A DNA stretch of 64,000 bases from Seonamhaeicola sediminis (lineage in GTDB: Bacteria; Bacteroidota; Bacteroidia; Flavobacteriales; Flavobacteriaceae), in the NCBI RefSeq assembly GCF_004358095.2, contig NZ_SMZJ02000002.1, positions 62,001 to 126,000 of the forward strand, read 5' to 3'. The notes under the pieces are model-generated. The model was not told the DNA's origin and searched no databases. It saw only the letters and a list, made by a program, of their open reading frames with translations. Every line of letters starts with the position of its first letter. Within the stretch, counting starts at the first letter, position 1. This document shows positions 44,901-53,084 of this stretch, piece by piece. Position numbers and translations under genes: made by a program.

Positions 44901-46162
44901 TTACCATAATCAAATCCTTCTCTCATATTGGGTACTAAAAACCCAGATTGTACAGTAGCTACATCTCTAATAGCATCGGTGATTTGAGAATTGGCTCCTC
45001 CAATATTTGTGGGATCAAATGCATTATTTGTATTATCTGGTAAGGCATCTGGCGAAAAGATGTTAACTACCGAACCTATTTTATCTGGGTCACTACTAGA
45101 TTCTCCCAAATCCTGAAGCGCCACAATGTTTCTAACATTATCTGTTCTATTACTTCTATTGGTCACCCAAACTTCTATCCTAGTAATTTGCAAACCTTTA
45201 TTGTTTATAAATGGATAGTTTGCTAAAGAGGTATCGTATGTATCCTTAAAATACTGTGCTAAAAAGAAATGACGATTCTCATCATAATCTCTAATAAATA
45301 ATTCAAACTCTTCAACAGTTCCTCCCCCTTGAGCAACTACTGTATTAGCTTGCGATTTTTGTTCTGAAAAAACGCCTGTTACCGTTGTTCTTCCAAACTG
45401 TAGTTGGGTTTTAACCCCGAACAAACTCTGTGCCCCTGTAATTAAAGAACTATTTAAGGGCATGTTCACATTACCAACTTCTATTTTTTGAATAATATCA
45501 TCTTCTGTTGGAGTATATTCTAACTTGATTAGGTTTTGAAAATCAAAAGTAGATTGGGTATCATAATTGGCATTCACCTGAAGCCTTGTTCCTACCTTAC
45601 CAATTAAGCTTAAATTAATTCTCTGATCAAAGTCAAATGTAAAATTACTTCTATTTCTTGGCGAAAAAGAAGGATTATCTTGTTTTGAAAACAATATTCC
45701 TAGATCCATTTCAACAGATCCTTGAGGCGCTACTTCAATAGTATTTCCACCAAAAATAGTTTCAAAAAGATCTGATTTAACGTAAAATTCAGGTAACAAG
45801 TTCCTTTGTCCGTCTTCATCAGCTTTCCCACTTAAAGCATCAACCTTTTCTTTGTAATAAGACTTAATATTTTCTTTAGCAACAAGCTCATAATACTCTT
45901 TTGGAGTTAAAATAACGGGATATTTTATATTAAAACTTCCAATCTTTTCTGTGTAGATGTAGCGATCGGTTACAGGATCGTATGTGTATTTAGATTCAAT
46001 ACTATTGGGGTTTGGAGCCTTAATAGTTCCTCTACTATAACCTGTTTTAACCGAGTCTTGGGGGATTTCTTGAGACCAGGAAACCAATGAACAAAGCAGC
46101 AAAAAAACTGTAAGTATTAATTGTTCAAGCGATTTATAAAATTTGAGGGTGGTTCTGTTCAA
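38924..46162 (-). CDS. sprA: SprA, type IX secretion system outer-membrane translocon
   Basis: 2412 residues, the size expected of SprA/Sov, the giant single-chain 36-strand barrel through which T9SS substrates leave the cell. Signal peptide ends near residue 31 (LTVFLLLCSLVSWSQEI). The N-terminal plug-proximal parts (GNTIEVAPQGSVEMDLGILF and NVNMPLNSSLITGAQSLFG) and the long C-terminal strands (…FYFDYAFSEYAISTAFPQTT and TLRYNFGN) are characteristic. The start is a TTG at 46160-46162, six bases after the ruvA stop, so it is likely coupled to ruvA. It is required for gliding and for secretion of type-A and type-B CTD proteins. Confidence 0.97.
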   Translation of the reverse strand: MNRTTLKFYKSLEQLILTVFLLLCSLVSWSQEIPQDSVKTGYSRGTIKAPNPNSIESKYTYDPVTDRYIYTEKIGSFNIKYPVILTPKEYYELVAKENIKSYYKEKVDALSGKADEDGQRNLLPEFYVKSDLFETIFGGNTIEVAPQGSVEMDLGILFSKQDNPSFSPRNRSNFTFDFDQRINLSLIGKVGTRLQVNANYDTQSTFDFQNLIKLEYTPTEDDIIQKIEVGNVNMPLNSSLITGAQSLFGVKTQLQFGRTTVTGVFSEQKSQANTVVAQGGGTVEEFELFIRDYDENRHFFLAQYFKDTYDTSLANYPFINNKGLQITRIEVWVTNRSNRTDNVRNIVALQDLGESSSDPDKIGSVVNIFSPDALPDNTNNAFDPTNIGGANSQITDAIRDVATVQSGFLVPNMREGFDYGKLENARKLIDGQEYNLNRELGYISLNQRLNNDEVLAVAFQYTLGGEVYQVGEFANDGVDATNVTTNNTGQVTAVVNTNLVLKMLKSAVTNVDQPVWNLMMKNIYDTGAYNLSPDDFKLNIFYNEASPLNFITPVGASFDLDINGNPVSASTPEENLLENVPLLRVFNLDKLNFNNDPQAKGDGFFDFFPGITVIPQNGKIVFTSAEPFGEYLFNVLGGGDYKDDLSYNDNQKKYVYDILYKSTKTAALEEVEKNKFKLRGRYKSSGGDGIPLGAFNVPRGSVRVTAGGRVLVEGIDYTVNYQLGRVQILDEALKASNTPIEVSTENNAVFGQQTRRFTGLNVEHKFNKDFVLGATLLNLNERPITQKANYGTEPINNTIFGMNGNYATKVPFLTRLVNKLPNIDTDAESNLSLRGEFAYLAPGAPKRTNLNGEATSYIDDFEGTQNAIDLRAQQSWFLSSRPLDLTNSPGDDNNGIQNGYGRAMLNWYTVDPIFYSSQRPGDVSDNDVSDIFTSRVFIDELFPQRDLVQGQNATIFTLDLTYYPNERGPYNFDPTTANGIINNPSESWAGITRQLTSTDLEQANVEYIEFWLQDPFQENPSNPGGKLVFNLGNVSEDIIKDGRKLYENGLPDDGDVSLLPATAWGTVVPQNQSLIYAFDTTGDKRDNQDVGYDGYDDVEEAAVFGSNFGSDPANDNYTYFLNASGNIFERYKQYNGVQGNTPDTFTNTDRGANTQPDVEDINRDNTMNTIDSYYEYELDITRQNLPQDQAEFENLPNSNPLKSFLRDFKNRPRTLPNGETKNIRWYQLRIPVQGSHVKSVGGISDLRSVRFVRMYLKEFSEKTVFRFGTLDLVRSDWRRFNQALDKNDPTPEDSQTDFSVGVIGTIENEGIYKRPPGIEPEELFNNNTVIEQNEQSLVVNVCNLEVEDSRAVFKNINIDMRQFKRLRMFMHAEDDENGGLASDELVGFIRIGNDLNDNFYQIELPLQVSTSTTREGLWPEENEINLPIELLGQIKSNGISDGTLTNEDPTFYDVVGNDLVPVSDPFSGYIAGQHRIGVKGNPNFGDVRTLMVGVKNATNRNDVCAQVWFNELRLSDMDNEGGWAAVVSMDANVADFATISATGRQSTSGFGSIEQGPSQRSLEDVKQYDVVTNVQVGQLLPKKWGIQVPFNYAQSEELITPKYDQFYEDLTLESRINAANSNEERETIKQQSEDYTKRQSINFIGVRKVRTSEEKTPRFYDVENLTLNYSYNKVEHRDFEIENSVNKMVRVGANYAFNFNPIKIEPFKKNDSLFTGKYWKLLKDFNVNLLPTSFTINTDINRQFNRQKYREIDLGGSNIGIEELFRRNYSFDFQYTINYNVTDALQFNFTASNNNIVRNYFLNDDLIAGEQDKNLDVWDGFFDVGDPNRQVQNLGLTYQLPIKKIPAFSFIDATYQYNGTFQWQKGSDLYGNIELNGQTYDLGNTIQNSNMHTINSSLDMNSLYKYIGLVKKPVRNVRRANPGPPGANTNNANQKRPKNKSATKILNAGVDILTSIKRIQFNYSENNGTFLPGYTQTPGFIGTLKPSAGFTFGSQSDVRFEAARRGWLTLFPEFNQQFSTTNTKNFDYAATLEPVRDLKIDVVGSRAYYENYTENYRVDEIGGVFQYQSLTPNTFGNFNISTMLIKTAFSKSDETNSDVFNDFRANRLKIAERLAEKFYGNTTYARNPDDGFPLGFGKNSQKVLLPAFLAAYQGQDANSAKLTAFRDVPIPNWDLKYTGFMKFNWFKKRFKRFSLTHGYRSGYTIGQFRTNLNLNTNPNDNEAPIPEVDYANQPQEALDQSGNFKSERLFSSVNLVESFSPLVRLDFEMKNSIKILTEIRRDRMLSLSFDNNLLTEVLGNEYTLGLGYRIKDLSIRSKLAGPQKRIVSDLDMKMDISVRDNKTIIRYLDLENNQVTSGQTIWGLKYTADYAFSRNLTGIFYFDYAFSEYAISTAFPQTTIRSGLTLRYNFGN

Positions 46163-46168
46163 AATCTT

Positions 46169-46750
46169 TTATAAATTTTTTAAAGCCTGCTTAATTATGG
46201 TTTCAACATCAGCTTCTGGTTGTGCGGCCATAATTTTATCCACAACACGTTCAGCTTGCTTCTTTACAAAACCAAGCACTTCTAAAGCAGATAACGCTTC
46301 ATCTTTACTGGTATTGCCTTGAGAAACCGAAACTTCATCAATATCGTAGATTTTTAAAATTTTATCCTTTAAATCTAAAATAACTCGTTGCGCTGTTTTG
46401 GCTCCAATACCCTTTATAGACTGAATTAATTCCACATCGTTATTGGCAATTCCTTCTCTAACTTGTTTAGGTGTTAATGACGAAAGCATGGTACGTGCTG
46501 TATTTGCTCCCACACCACTTACTGAGATTAACAACCTGAAAATCTCTCTTTCGGCCACAGATGAAAACCCATACAAAGTGTGTGCATCTTCCCTAACTTG
46601 CAGGTGCGTGAACAATTTTAAGCTTTCGCTATCTGGAATTTGAGAGTAGGTATGTAAAGAGATATTAATTATGTACCCTACCCCGTTGCAATCAATAACT
46701 ACATGTGTTGGATTTTTTTCAGTAAGTTTCCCTTGAATATGCGTTATCAT
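46169..46750 (-). CDS. ruvA: Holliday junction branch migration protein RuvA
   Basis: 193 residues with the three RuvA domains: an OB fold (MITHIQGKLTEKNPTHVVID), two helix-hairpin-helix motifs (LISVSGVGANTARTMLSSL and LIQSIKGIGAKTAQRVILDL) and a small C-terminal UBA-like domain (~145-193). Binds four-way junctions and recruits RuvB. Unlike many bacteria, ruvB is not adjacent but 12 kb away (58345-59367). Confidence 0.96.
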   Translation of the reverse strand: MITHIQGKLTEKNPTHVVIDCNGVGYIINISLHTYSQIPDSESLKLFTHLQVREDAHTLYGFSSVAEREIFRLLISVSGVGANTARTMLSSLTPKQVREGIANNDVELIQSIKGIGAKTAQRVILDLKDKILKIYDIDEVSVSQGNTSKDEALSALEVLGFVKKQAERVVDKIMAAQPEADVETIIKQALKNL

Positions 46751-46772
46751 TTATTGTAATCCCTTAACGAAC

Positions 46773-46780
46773 CAAATGTA
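46773..46780 (-). promoter_or_regulatory. Candidate -7 element for ruvA-sprA
   Basis: The - strand reads TACATTTG, a match to TAnnTTTG, 22 bases before the ruvA ATG, in the 50-base gap after maeB. The expected TTTG at -33 would fall in the maeB stop region and is not exact. Confidence 0.4.
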
Positions 46781-46800
46781 ATAAAATTATTTACACTAAA

Positions 46801-49098
46801 TTACTTCTTTTTACTATTTTCCAGGGCTTGCTTTTCTTTCTGTTGTGCATCAATTACAGCAATAGCAGTCATATTTACAATTTCGTCTACACTAGCACCT
46901 AGTTGCAAAATATGTACTGGTTTTCGCATCCCCATCATAATAGGTCCTATAGAGTCTGCCTCATGCAACTCCTTTAATAATTTATAGGTGATATTAGCTG
47001 AATCTAAATTTGGAAATACCAGAGAGTTAACCTTTTTGCCGACTAATTTGGAAAACGGAAATTTCTCTCTAAGCATCTCATCGTTTAAAGCAAAATCTGT
47101 TTGAAGTTCTCCATCAACATCCATATCTGGGAAATGACGATGTAAATAAGTTACCGCTTCGCGAACTTTAGAAGCTCTCTCATTAATTGAAGATCCAAAA
47201 TTTGAATAACTTACCATGGCCATAACAGGTTCCATGCCAAAAAGTTTTATAACTGATGCCGTCATTTGCGCTATTTTTGCTAAATCTTTTGCACTAGGAT
47301 CAATATTTATGGAGGTATCACTTAAAAATAAAGGACCACGTTTGGTCATCATTAAATTGGTTGTTGCTATTCTGGTGACACCATGAGCCATTCCAATAAG
47401 CTCTAACATAGGTTTTACAACCGTTGGGTAACTTCTTGAATACCCTGAAATCAGAGCATCTGCATCCCCTTCATTCACCATCATAGCAGCAAAATAGTTA
47501 CGCTCGCGCATCAATCGCTGTGCCGAGTAATAGGTCACTCCTCTTCGTCTACGTTGATCCCAATACACTTTAGCATATCTATTCTTTCTAGGATTTTCTT
47601 CTTCTGTTTTGGGATCTATAATTGGTATATCTGCATCAAAATCAATCTCATCCATAAGTTCTTTTATGGTTTCGGTTCTTCCTAACAAAATAGGTTTAGC
47701 AATACCTTCTTCATAAGCTATTTGGGCTGCTTTTAATACATCCAACTGATCTGCCTCAGCAAAAACAACACGCTTAGGGTTTAATCTAGCTCTATTAAGT
47801 AATAGCCTAACCAGCTTATTATCTGACCCTAAACGCTGTAGTAAATTGTCTTGATACTTTTCCCAATCTTTTATTGACTTTTTGGCAACGCCTGTTTCAA
47901 TAGCAGCTTTTGCTACTGCCGGTGGGACTTCTGCAATTAAACGCGGATCAAATGGCTTAGGTATTATGTAATCTTTTCCAAATGTTAATCTTGTTTCCCC
48001 GTAAGCTACATTAACTTGTTCTGGAACTGGCTCTTTGGCAAGTTTAGCTAGTGCTTTCACTGCGGCCATTTTCATTTCTTCATTAATTGCCGTAGCTCGC
48101 ACATCTAAAGCTCCTCTGAAGATAAACGGAAATCCCAAAACGTTATTTACTTGGTTAGGATGATCGCTGCGTCCGGTAGCCATAATAATATCCTTTCTGG
48201 TTGCCACAGCTAAATCATACTTTATCTCAGGGTCTGGATTTGCCATAGCAAACACTATAGGATCTTTTGCCATAGTCAGTAACATATCTGGACTTACGAT
48301 GTTTGCCATGGATAGTCCAATAAAAACATCAGCATCGTTCATGGCTTCTTCTAGAGTATCTATTTTTCTATGAGTGGCAAATTCAGCTTTTTCTGAAGTA
48401 AGATTCTCTCTATCTTTTCTTATGACACCTTTGCTATCAAGCATCACCATATTCTCCTTTTTAGCACCACATGCTTGATACAAACGGGAACACGATATGG
48501 CTGCAGCACCAGCACCACTAATTACAATTTTAGCATCCTCCATTTTTCTATTAGTAAGTTCAATGGCATTTAATAATGCTGCTGCTGAAATGATAGCAGT
48601 TCCATGTTGGTCATCATGCATTACAGGAATATCCAATTCCTCTTTAAGGCGTCTCTCAATCTCAAAAGCTTCCGGTGCTTTGATATCCTCAAGATTAATC
48701 CCTCCAAAAGTTGGTGCTATATTTTTTACTGTATTTATAAACTCATCAACATTTTCGGTGTTTACTTCAATATCAAATACATCAATATCAGCAAAAATTT
48801 TAAAAAGAAGCCCCTTTCCTTCCATAACTGGTTTTGAAGCTTCAGGGCCTATGTTCCCTAAGCCTAAAACTGCTGTGCCGTTAGAAATTACAGCAACCAG
48901 ATTACCTTTTGAAGTATAACGATAAACTTGATTTTTATCCTTTTCAATTTCTAAACAAGGCTCTGCTACACCCGGAGAATATGCTAATGACAAATCTCTT
49001 TGACTTGCATATTTTTTTGTTGGAACAACTTTTATTTTTCCTGGAGTGGGTTTTGCATGGTATATTAGTGCCTCTCTACGTTTACTTTCTTCGCTCAT
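46801..49098 (-). CDS. maeB: NADP-dependent malic enzyme (MaeB type)
   Basis: 765 residues with the two-part MaeB architecture. An N-terminal malic enzyme (~1-425) has VVPTKKYASQRDLSLAYSPG and the nucleotide-binding VISGAGAAAISCSRLY. A C-terminal phosphotransacetylase-like domain (~430-755) has RVVFAEADQLDVLKAA. It decarboxylates malate to pyruvate, making NADPH; the PTA-like part is usually regulatory. It lies downstream of the sucrose operon but is separated by 102 bases with its own candidate promoter. Confidence 0.96.
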   Translation of the reverse strand: MSEESKRREALIYHAKPTPGKIKVVPTKKYASQRDLSLAYSPGVAEPCLEIEKDKNQVYRYTSKGNLVAVISNGTAVLGLGNIGPEASKPVMEGKGLLFKIFADIDVFDIEVNTENVDEFINTVKNIAPTFGGINLEDIKAPEAFEIERRLKEELDIPVMHDDQHGTAIISAAALLNAIELTNRKMEDAKIVISGAGAAAISCSRLYQACGAKKENMVMLDSKGVIRKDRENLTSEKAEFATHRKIDTLEEAMNDADVFIGLSMANIVSPDMLLTMAKDPIVFAMANPDPEIKYDLAVATRKDIIMATGRSDHPNQVNNVLGFPFIFRGALDVRATAINEEMKMAAVKALAKLAKEPVPEQVNVAYGETRLTFGKDYIIPKPFDPRLIAEVPPAVAKAAIETGVAKKSIKDWEKYQDNLLQRLGSDNKLVRLLLNRARLNPKRVVFAEADQLDVLKAAQIAYEEGIAKPILLGRTETIKELMDEIDFDADIPIIDPKTEEENPRKNRYAKVYWDQRRRRGVTYYSAQRLMRERNYFAAMMVNEGDADALISGYSRSYPTVVKPMLELIGMAHGVTRIATTNLMMTKRGPLFLSDTSINIDPSAKDLAKIAQMTASVIKLFGMEPVMAMVSYSNFGSSINERASKVREAVTYLHRHFPDMDVDGELQTDFALNDEMLREKFPFSKLVGKKVNSLVFPNLDSANITYKLLKELHEADSIGPIMMGMRKPVHILQLGASVDEIVNMTAIAVIDAQQKEKQALENSKKK

Positions 49099-49120
49099 AA
49101 GGATAATTAATTTGAATCTC

Positions 49121-49128
49121 CAAATATA
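49121..49128 (-). promoter_or_regulatory. Candidate -7 element for maeB
   Basis: TATATTTG on the - strand is a perfect TAnnTTTG, 22 bases before the maeB ATG. An ATTG is 15 bases further up (shorter than the usual 19), so the -33 element is uncertain. Confidence 0.45.
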
Positions 49129-49200
49129 ACAATCCTATTGAAGCAATGCTTATTCTTTTAGGAATTTGATGTTTCGTTCTAAACCTAGAAAAGATATAAT

Positions 49201-50763
49201 TTAAAAAGAGTAAAATTTAGTTTCTCCTGCTTCTGAGTAATTTATAATGAAACTGTATGTATCAAGGTTAGCTTTAAGATGCGCGAATTCATTTTTATTA
49301 ACCCATTTTATATCAACTATTTTGTTTGAAGTTTCATTAAATCTTACAGACCCAGAAAACGCTTTTGATGTATTTCGTAATTTTAGAAGTTTTAGTTGAT
49401 TAAGAACAATATTCTTTGATAAGCCCTCTTCAATATCTTGCATTGAAAGCGTAGTTCGGTTAATCTCCTTATGTCCACCACTTCCTGCTTTATCAACAGC
49501 TTCATAATCATTTTTTCCAGCAAAAATATCGAGATACCAAATTTGTGGTATCCCTGGCATAAACAATTGAATAGCTCTTGCTAAGAGCAATTTTTGCTCA
49601 TCCTCACCTAAAGCACTAAAAAAGGTAGCGTTTACTTGATAATAGGATATCTTTTTTCCTGAAGCATCGTAGAGGTTTTTCACGCGACCTCCACGCTCTA
49701 AAACGGTATTCATGATATCTTCTATATCTTCATCTTCAAGCAAACCTTTGTTAAACACATCATTCACTTGTTTCCCTTTTAAATCTAGAACAGGAATTCC
49801 ATCATGGCATCCTAACATGTTAACTGTTTTGTATCCTTTTTGAATGATTTCCTTAGCCCAAGTTATTAATGCTTTGCTATCCTTTTTTTCAATGGCATGA
49901 ATCATCAAACCTGGTAGAAAAAAATCATAGATTTGATATCCTTCGTTAGCCACTTCATCATGTAAATACGAACCATATTCTGCGTGGATTTCAGGTAACA
50001 GTTTTAAATTATATCTATCGGCAATGTGTTTAATACGCTCTAAATATTCCCAAGTTCCTGGTTTATTAAAAAAGTTTGACTGACCAATCTCTTTGTGCAA
50101 ATAGGCAAAGGCATCTAATCGTAATATTTTACAACCAAATTCTTTTAATTGAGCCAATGTTTCTTCATAAAATTCCCAAACCAATTCAGACTTTGCATTA
50201 ACATCCATTTGCCCTAAAATGCTCAAATCTTCATTTACTTTTTGGTAAAACGTATTCCAATAAGGTTGTTCCGTACCATCAGGGAAAGGTACTTTTAGGA
50301 TAGGTAAACCCGATTTTCGCATGAATAACTTCTCAAGATATTCTTTTTCAGGAATAATAACCCCATCATCGTTTAAATCGCCATGACCTTCCCAAAAGGT
50401 GTTCCAATTGATAAAAAAATCTTTGTATTTAGAGGTTTCTCCTTTTTCTAATAAATCTTTGAATTGTGGAGAAGCTACGGATAAATGATTTAGCACTATA
50501 TCAAATTTTAATTGAATGTTTAGTGCTTCTAAATCCTCTAAATCAGACTTTGAAACCAAATCCTCGTTGATGTTATAATCAATAATAGAAAACCCTCTAT
50601 CTAAATCGCTATTAAAAAATGTTGGAAGTACATAGAAAAGTGAAAAAACGTCTTTAAATTCTGGTTTTTTCAATACAGCAACTAAATCGCTTAAATTGTT
50701 GCCAATACTATCTGGATATGCATTAAGCATAACACCATTTGTAATATTAGAATCGTTTGACAT
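49201..50763 (-). CDS. GH13 sucrose phosphorylase-like enzyme
   Basis: 520 residues, near the ~500 of GH13_18 sucrose phosphorylases. The catalytic residues are in place: Asp217 nucleophile in LRLDAFAY, Glu258 acid/base in LLPEIHAEY, and the stabilising Asp321 in NMLGCHDGIPVLDLKG. No signal peptide, so it is cytosolic. It should phosphorolyse sucrose to glucose-1-phosphate and fructose, consistent with the neighbouring fructokinase-type kinase. Relatives act on sucrose-6'-phosphate or glucosylglycerate, so specificity is inferred from context. Last gene of a four-gene unit. Confidence 0.85.
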   Translation of the reverse strand: MSNDSNITNGVMLNAYPDSIGNNLSDLVAVLKKPEFKDVFSLFYVLPTFFNSDLDRGFSIIDYNINEDLVSKSDLEDLEALNIQLKFDIVLNHLSVASPQFKDLLEKGETSKYKDFFINWNTFWEGHGDLNDDGVIIPEKEYLEKLFMRKSGLPILKVPFPDGTEQPYWNTFYQKVNEDLSILGQMDVNAKSELVWEFYEETLAQLKEFGCKILRLDAFAYLHKEIGQSNFFNKPGTWEYLERIKHIADRYNLKLLPEIHAEYGSYLHDEVANEGYQIYDFFLPGLMIHAIEKKDSKALITWAKEIIQKGYKTVNMLGCHDGIPVLDLKGKQVNDVFNKGLLEDEDIEDIMNTVLERGGRVKNLYDASGKKISYYQVNATFFSALGEDEQKLLLARAIQLFMPGIPQIWYLDIFAGKNDYEAVDKAGSGGHKEINRTTLSMQDIEEGLSKNIVLNQLKLLKLRNTSKAFSGSVRFNETSNKIVDIKWVNKNEFAHLKANLDTYSFIINYSEAGETKFYSF

Positions 50764-50771
50764 TTTTTGGT

Positions 50772-51710
50772 TTATAAAAGTTCAGATAATATGTTTATGT
50801 TATCAGGTAATCTGCCTACATTTTGAAGTTTTAGCGCCGCTAATTGAAGTGCCATTTCTAAACATCTTTCAATTGGTTTTTCTTTAATATAAGCAAACAA
50901 AAAACCAGACCAAAAGGCATCACCAGCACCTGTTGCGTCTTGCACAACATCAATTTGTATTGCAGGTAATTGAATAATACTTTTCCCTTTTTGAGACAAC
51001 TTTACGCCTTTGCTTCCCAATGTTAAGCACACTGTGTCAACCCCTTCTGAATGGAAAAAATTAAAAATATCTTCGTGTGGCAGTTTTTGCTCAAAAAGTC
51101 TAAGCATATCGTCTTCACTAATCTTTACCAAAGGATTGAATTTACAATATGACTTTATAATTTCAAGCGCTTCTTCTTGACTTCCCCATAACTTTTTAGC
51201 ATAATTTACATCGATGCTTAGTTTGCATCCCAAATTAAATGCTTCTTCGGCCTTTTTTAAAATGGTAGTTTGTGCAGGGGCTTTACTCAAAGCAAAACAC
51301 GTTGTATGAAATATGTTTGTTTTTGAAAGTAAGTCTGTTGAAATTTGATTTTCTAGAATATAAGAATCCGCTTTTCTAAAAGGAATAAAATCTGGAGTGC
51401 TATCTGTTTTTGAAACAAAAATAACACTTGTGGGTTTGTTACTTATTGTTTTAATGTGATTTGTATTTACACCAACTGCAGCGAGTCTTTCAAAAATATA
51501 CTCGCCAAAACCATCATCTCCAACAGTGGCTACCATAACAGATTTTAAACCTAATCGTGCTGAATTCATGGCAACATTTGCGGGTGAACCTCCTAAATAT
51601 CGGTGATAATCTCTTGTATTATTGATTTGAACTCCTGATTGATGTCCAATGAAATCAACTAAGACCTCTCCAATACATAAAATATCTATATTCTTTATAT
51701 TATTTTTCAA
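50772..51710 (-). CDS. PfkB-family carbohydrate kinase, probable fructokinase
   Basis: 312 residues. YLGGSPANVAMNSARLGL (substrate side) and VQDATGAGDAFWSGF with the GAGD at 261-264 (catalytic Asp264) are the two PfkB signatures. Between a sucrose/MFS transporter and a sucrose phosphorylase, fructose is the most likely substrate, giving fructose-6-phosphate. The start is TTG at 51708-51710; there is no better ATG. It ends 8 bases before the phosphorylase ATG. Confidence 0.87.
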   Translation of the reverse strand: MKNNIKNIDILCIGEVLVDFIGHQSGVQINNTRDYHRYLGGSPANVAMNSARLGLKSVMVATVGDDGFGEYIFERLAAVGVNTNHIKTISNKPTSVIFVSKTDSTPDFIPFRKADSYILENQISTDLLSKTNIFHTTCFALSKAPAQTTILKKAEEAFNLGCKLSIDVNYAKKLWGSQEEALEIIKSYCKFNPLVKISEDDMLRLFEQKLPHEDIFNFFHSEGVDTVCLTLGSKGVKLSQKGKSIIQLPAIQIDVVQDATGAGDAFWSGFLFAYIKEKPIERCLEMALQLAALKLQNVGRLPDNINILSELL

Positions 51711-51730
51711 AACAATTTTTCTTATTAAAA

Positions 51731-53083
51731 TTAATGTCCGCCACCTGCCGAAATAATATCGTCATCATCTCCTTCAACAGATTTTGGTTGTTTGAGCCTC
51801 AATGCTAGAACACCAGCTATGACAAAAAATACACCTCCAAATAATATAGCATTAACTGCACTATTGCTTAATAGATTTTTTACAATAGGTCCAAATGTTA
51901 ATGTTTGAATTCCCATTGGAATCACAATCATCATGTTCAAAATCCCCATATACACGCCGCGTCGCTCTTGAGGCACAATTTTAGACACCATAGAATAGGG
52001 TATACCCATCATAGCCGCCCATCCTATACCAAATAAAATCATAGGTAAAATAACCAAAAGTGAATCTTGTATGTATGGTATACTAAGCATTGCAATTCCT
52101 GTTAAAAACAGGCTCAGCACATATACTTTCTTACCGCCATAATTTAACGCTAATGGTACAAGTGCCAGAGCGAAAACTATGGTTGAAATATTGTAGGTTG
52201 TGTTCATTTTAGCAGCTTGACTCAAGGCCTGTGAGCTATCAAACCCCATACTTTCCTTAAACATTGGTGCAATAAATTGCCAATACACAAACAAGGCATA
52301 CCACTGAAACAAATACACCGCAGATAGTTTCCACATAAATTTTGGCATATCCTTTATGGCATCTAATATTTCTAAAATGGGTGCTTTAATTCTTGCTGAA
52401 AGTGATAAAGCATTATGCTTTTTTATATCCTCTAACTCTTCTTCTGTTGGTGGTATTTCTGGTGTTTTTAAAACAGACCAAAGAATGGTTGAAATGGACA
52501 AAACAGCCCCAATAAAAAAGGAATAGTACAACCATTTTGGAATGGAGGTTATACTTTCGGCAACCTCCTCTGAACCACCAAACCAATCTTGAAAAATAAA
52601 AATGGAAGCATTTGCCAAAACTATACCAGCACCAACAAACAAACTTTGCATTTGATACCCAAAACTTAACTGACTGTTGGGCAGTTTATCCCCTACAAAA
52701 GCTCTATATGGCTCCATTGCCATATTGTTTCCTACGTCCAAAATCCAAAGTAAACCGACGGCAAACCACAAAGCTGGACTGAAGGGAAATGCAAACAAAC
52801 ACAAACTACCTAATAATGCCCCAATCAAAAAGAAAGGTTTACGTCTTCCCCAACGTGGCGACCAAGTTTTATCTGAAATGGCTCCAATAATAGGTTGTAT
52901 AATTAAACCCGTTACTGGACCTGCTAGATTTAATAAAGGCAGTTGGTCGTGCTCTGCACCTAAAAAAGAAAAGATAGGATTTACGGCAGTTTGTTGCAGC
53001 CCAAAACTATACTGAATGCCAAGGAAACCAACATTCATATTGAATATTTGCCAAAAGGATAATTTTGGTTTTGCTATTTTCAT
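51731..53083 (-). CDS. MFS sugar transporter of the sucrose/SLC45-like group
   Basis: 450 residues with about twelve membrane helices. The cytosolic loop between helices 2 and 3 carries RWGRRKP (77-83) and the segment LNLAGPVTGLIIQPIIGAIS, as in glycoside-H+ symporters of the sucrose transporter (SUC/SLC45) type. A second loop has PQERRGVYMGILNM. C-terminal tail is acidic with GGGH. It is predicted to carry sucrose across the inner membrane with protons. Stop of the glutaredoxin gene is one base before this ATG. Confidence 0.87.
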   Translation of the reverse strand: MKIAKPKLSFWQIFNMNVGFLGIQYSFGLQQTAVNPIFSFLGAEHDQLPLLNLAGPVTGLIIQPIIGAISDKTWSPRWGRRKPFFLIGALLGSLCLFAFPFSPALWFAVGLLWILDVGNNMAMEPYRAFVGDKLPNSQLSFGYQMQSLFVGAGIVLANASIFIFQDWFGGSEEVAESITSIPKWLYYSFFIGAVLSISTILWSVLKTPEIPPTEEELEDIKKHNALSLSARIKAPILEILDAIKDMPKFMWKLSAVYLFQWYALFVYWQFIAPMFKESMGFDSSQALSQAAKMNTTYNISTIVFALALVPLALNYGGKKVYVLSLFLTGIAMLSIPYIQDSLLVILPMILFGIGWAAMMGIPYSMVSKIVPQERRGVYMGILNMMIVIPMGIQTLTFGPIVKNLLSNSAVNAILFGGVFFVIAGVLALRLKQPKSVEGDDDDIISAGGGH

Positions 53084-53084
53084 C

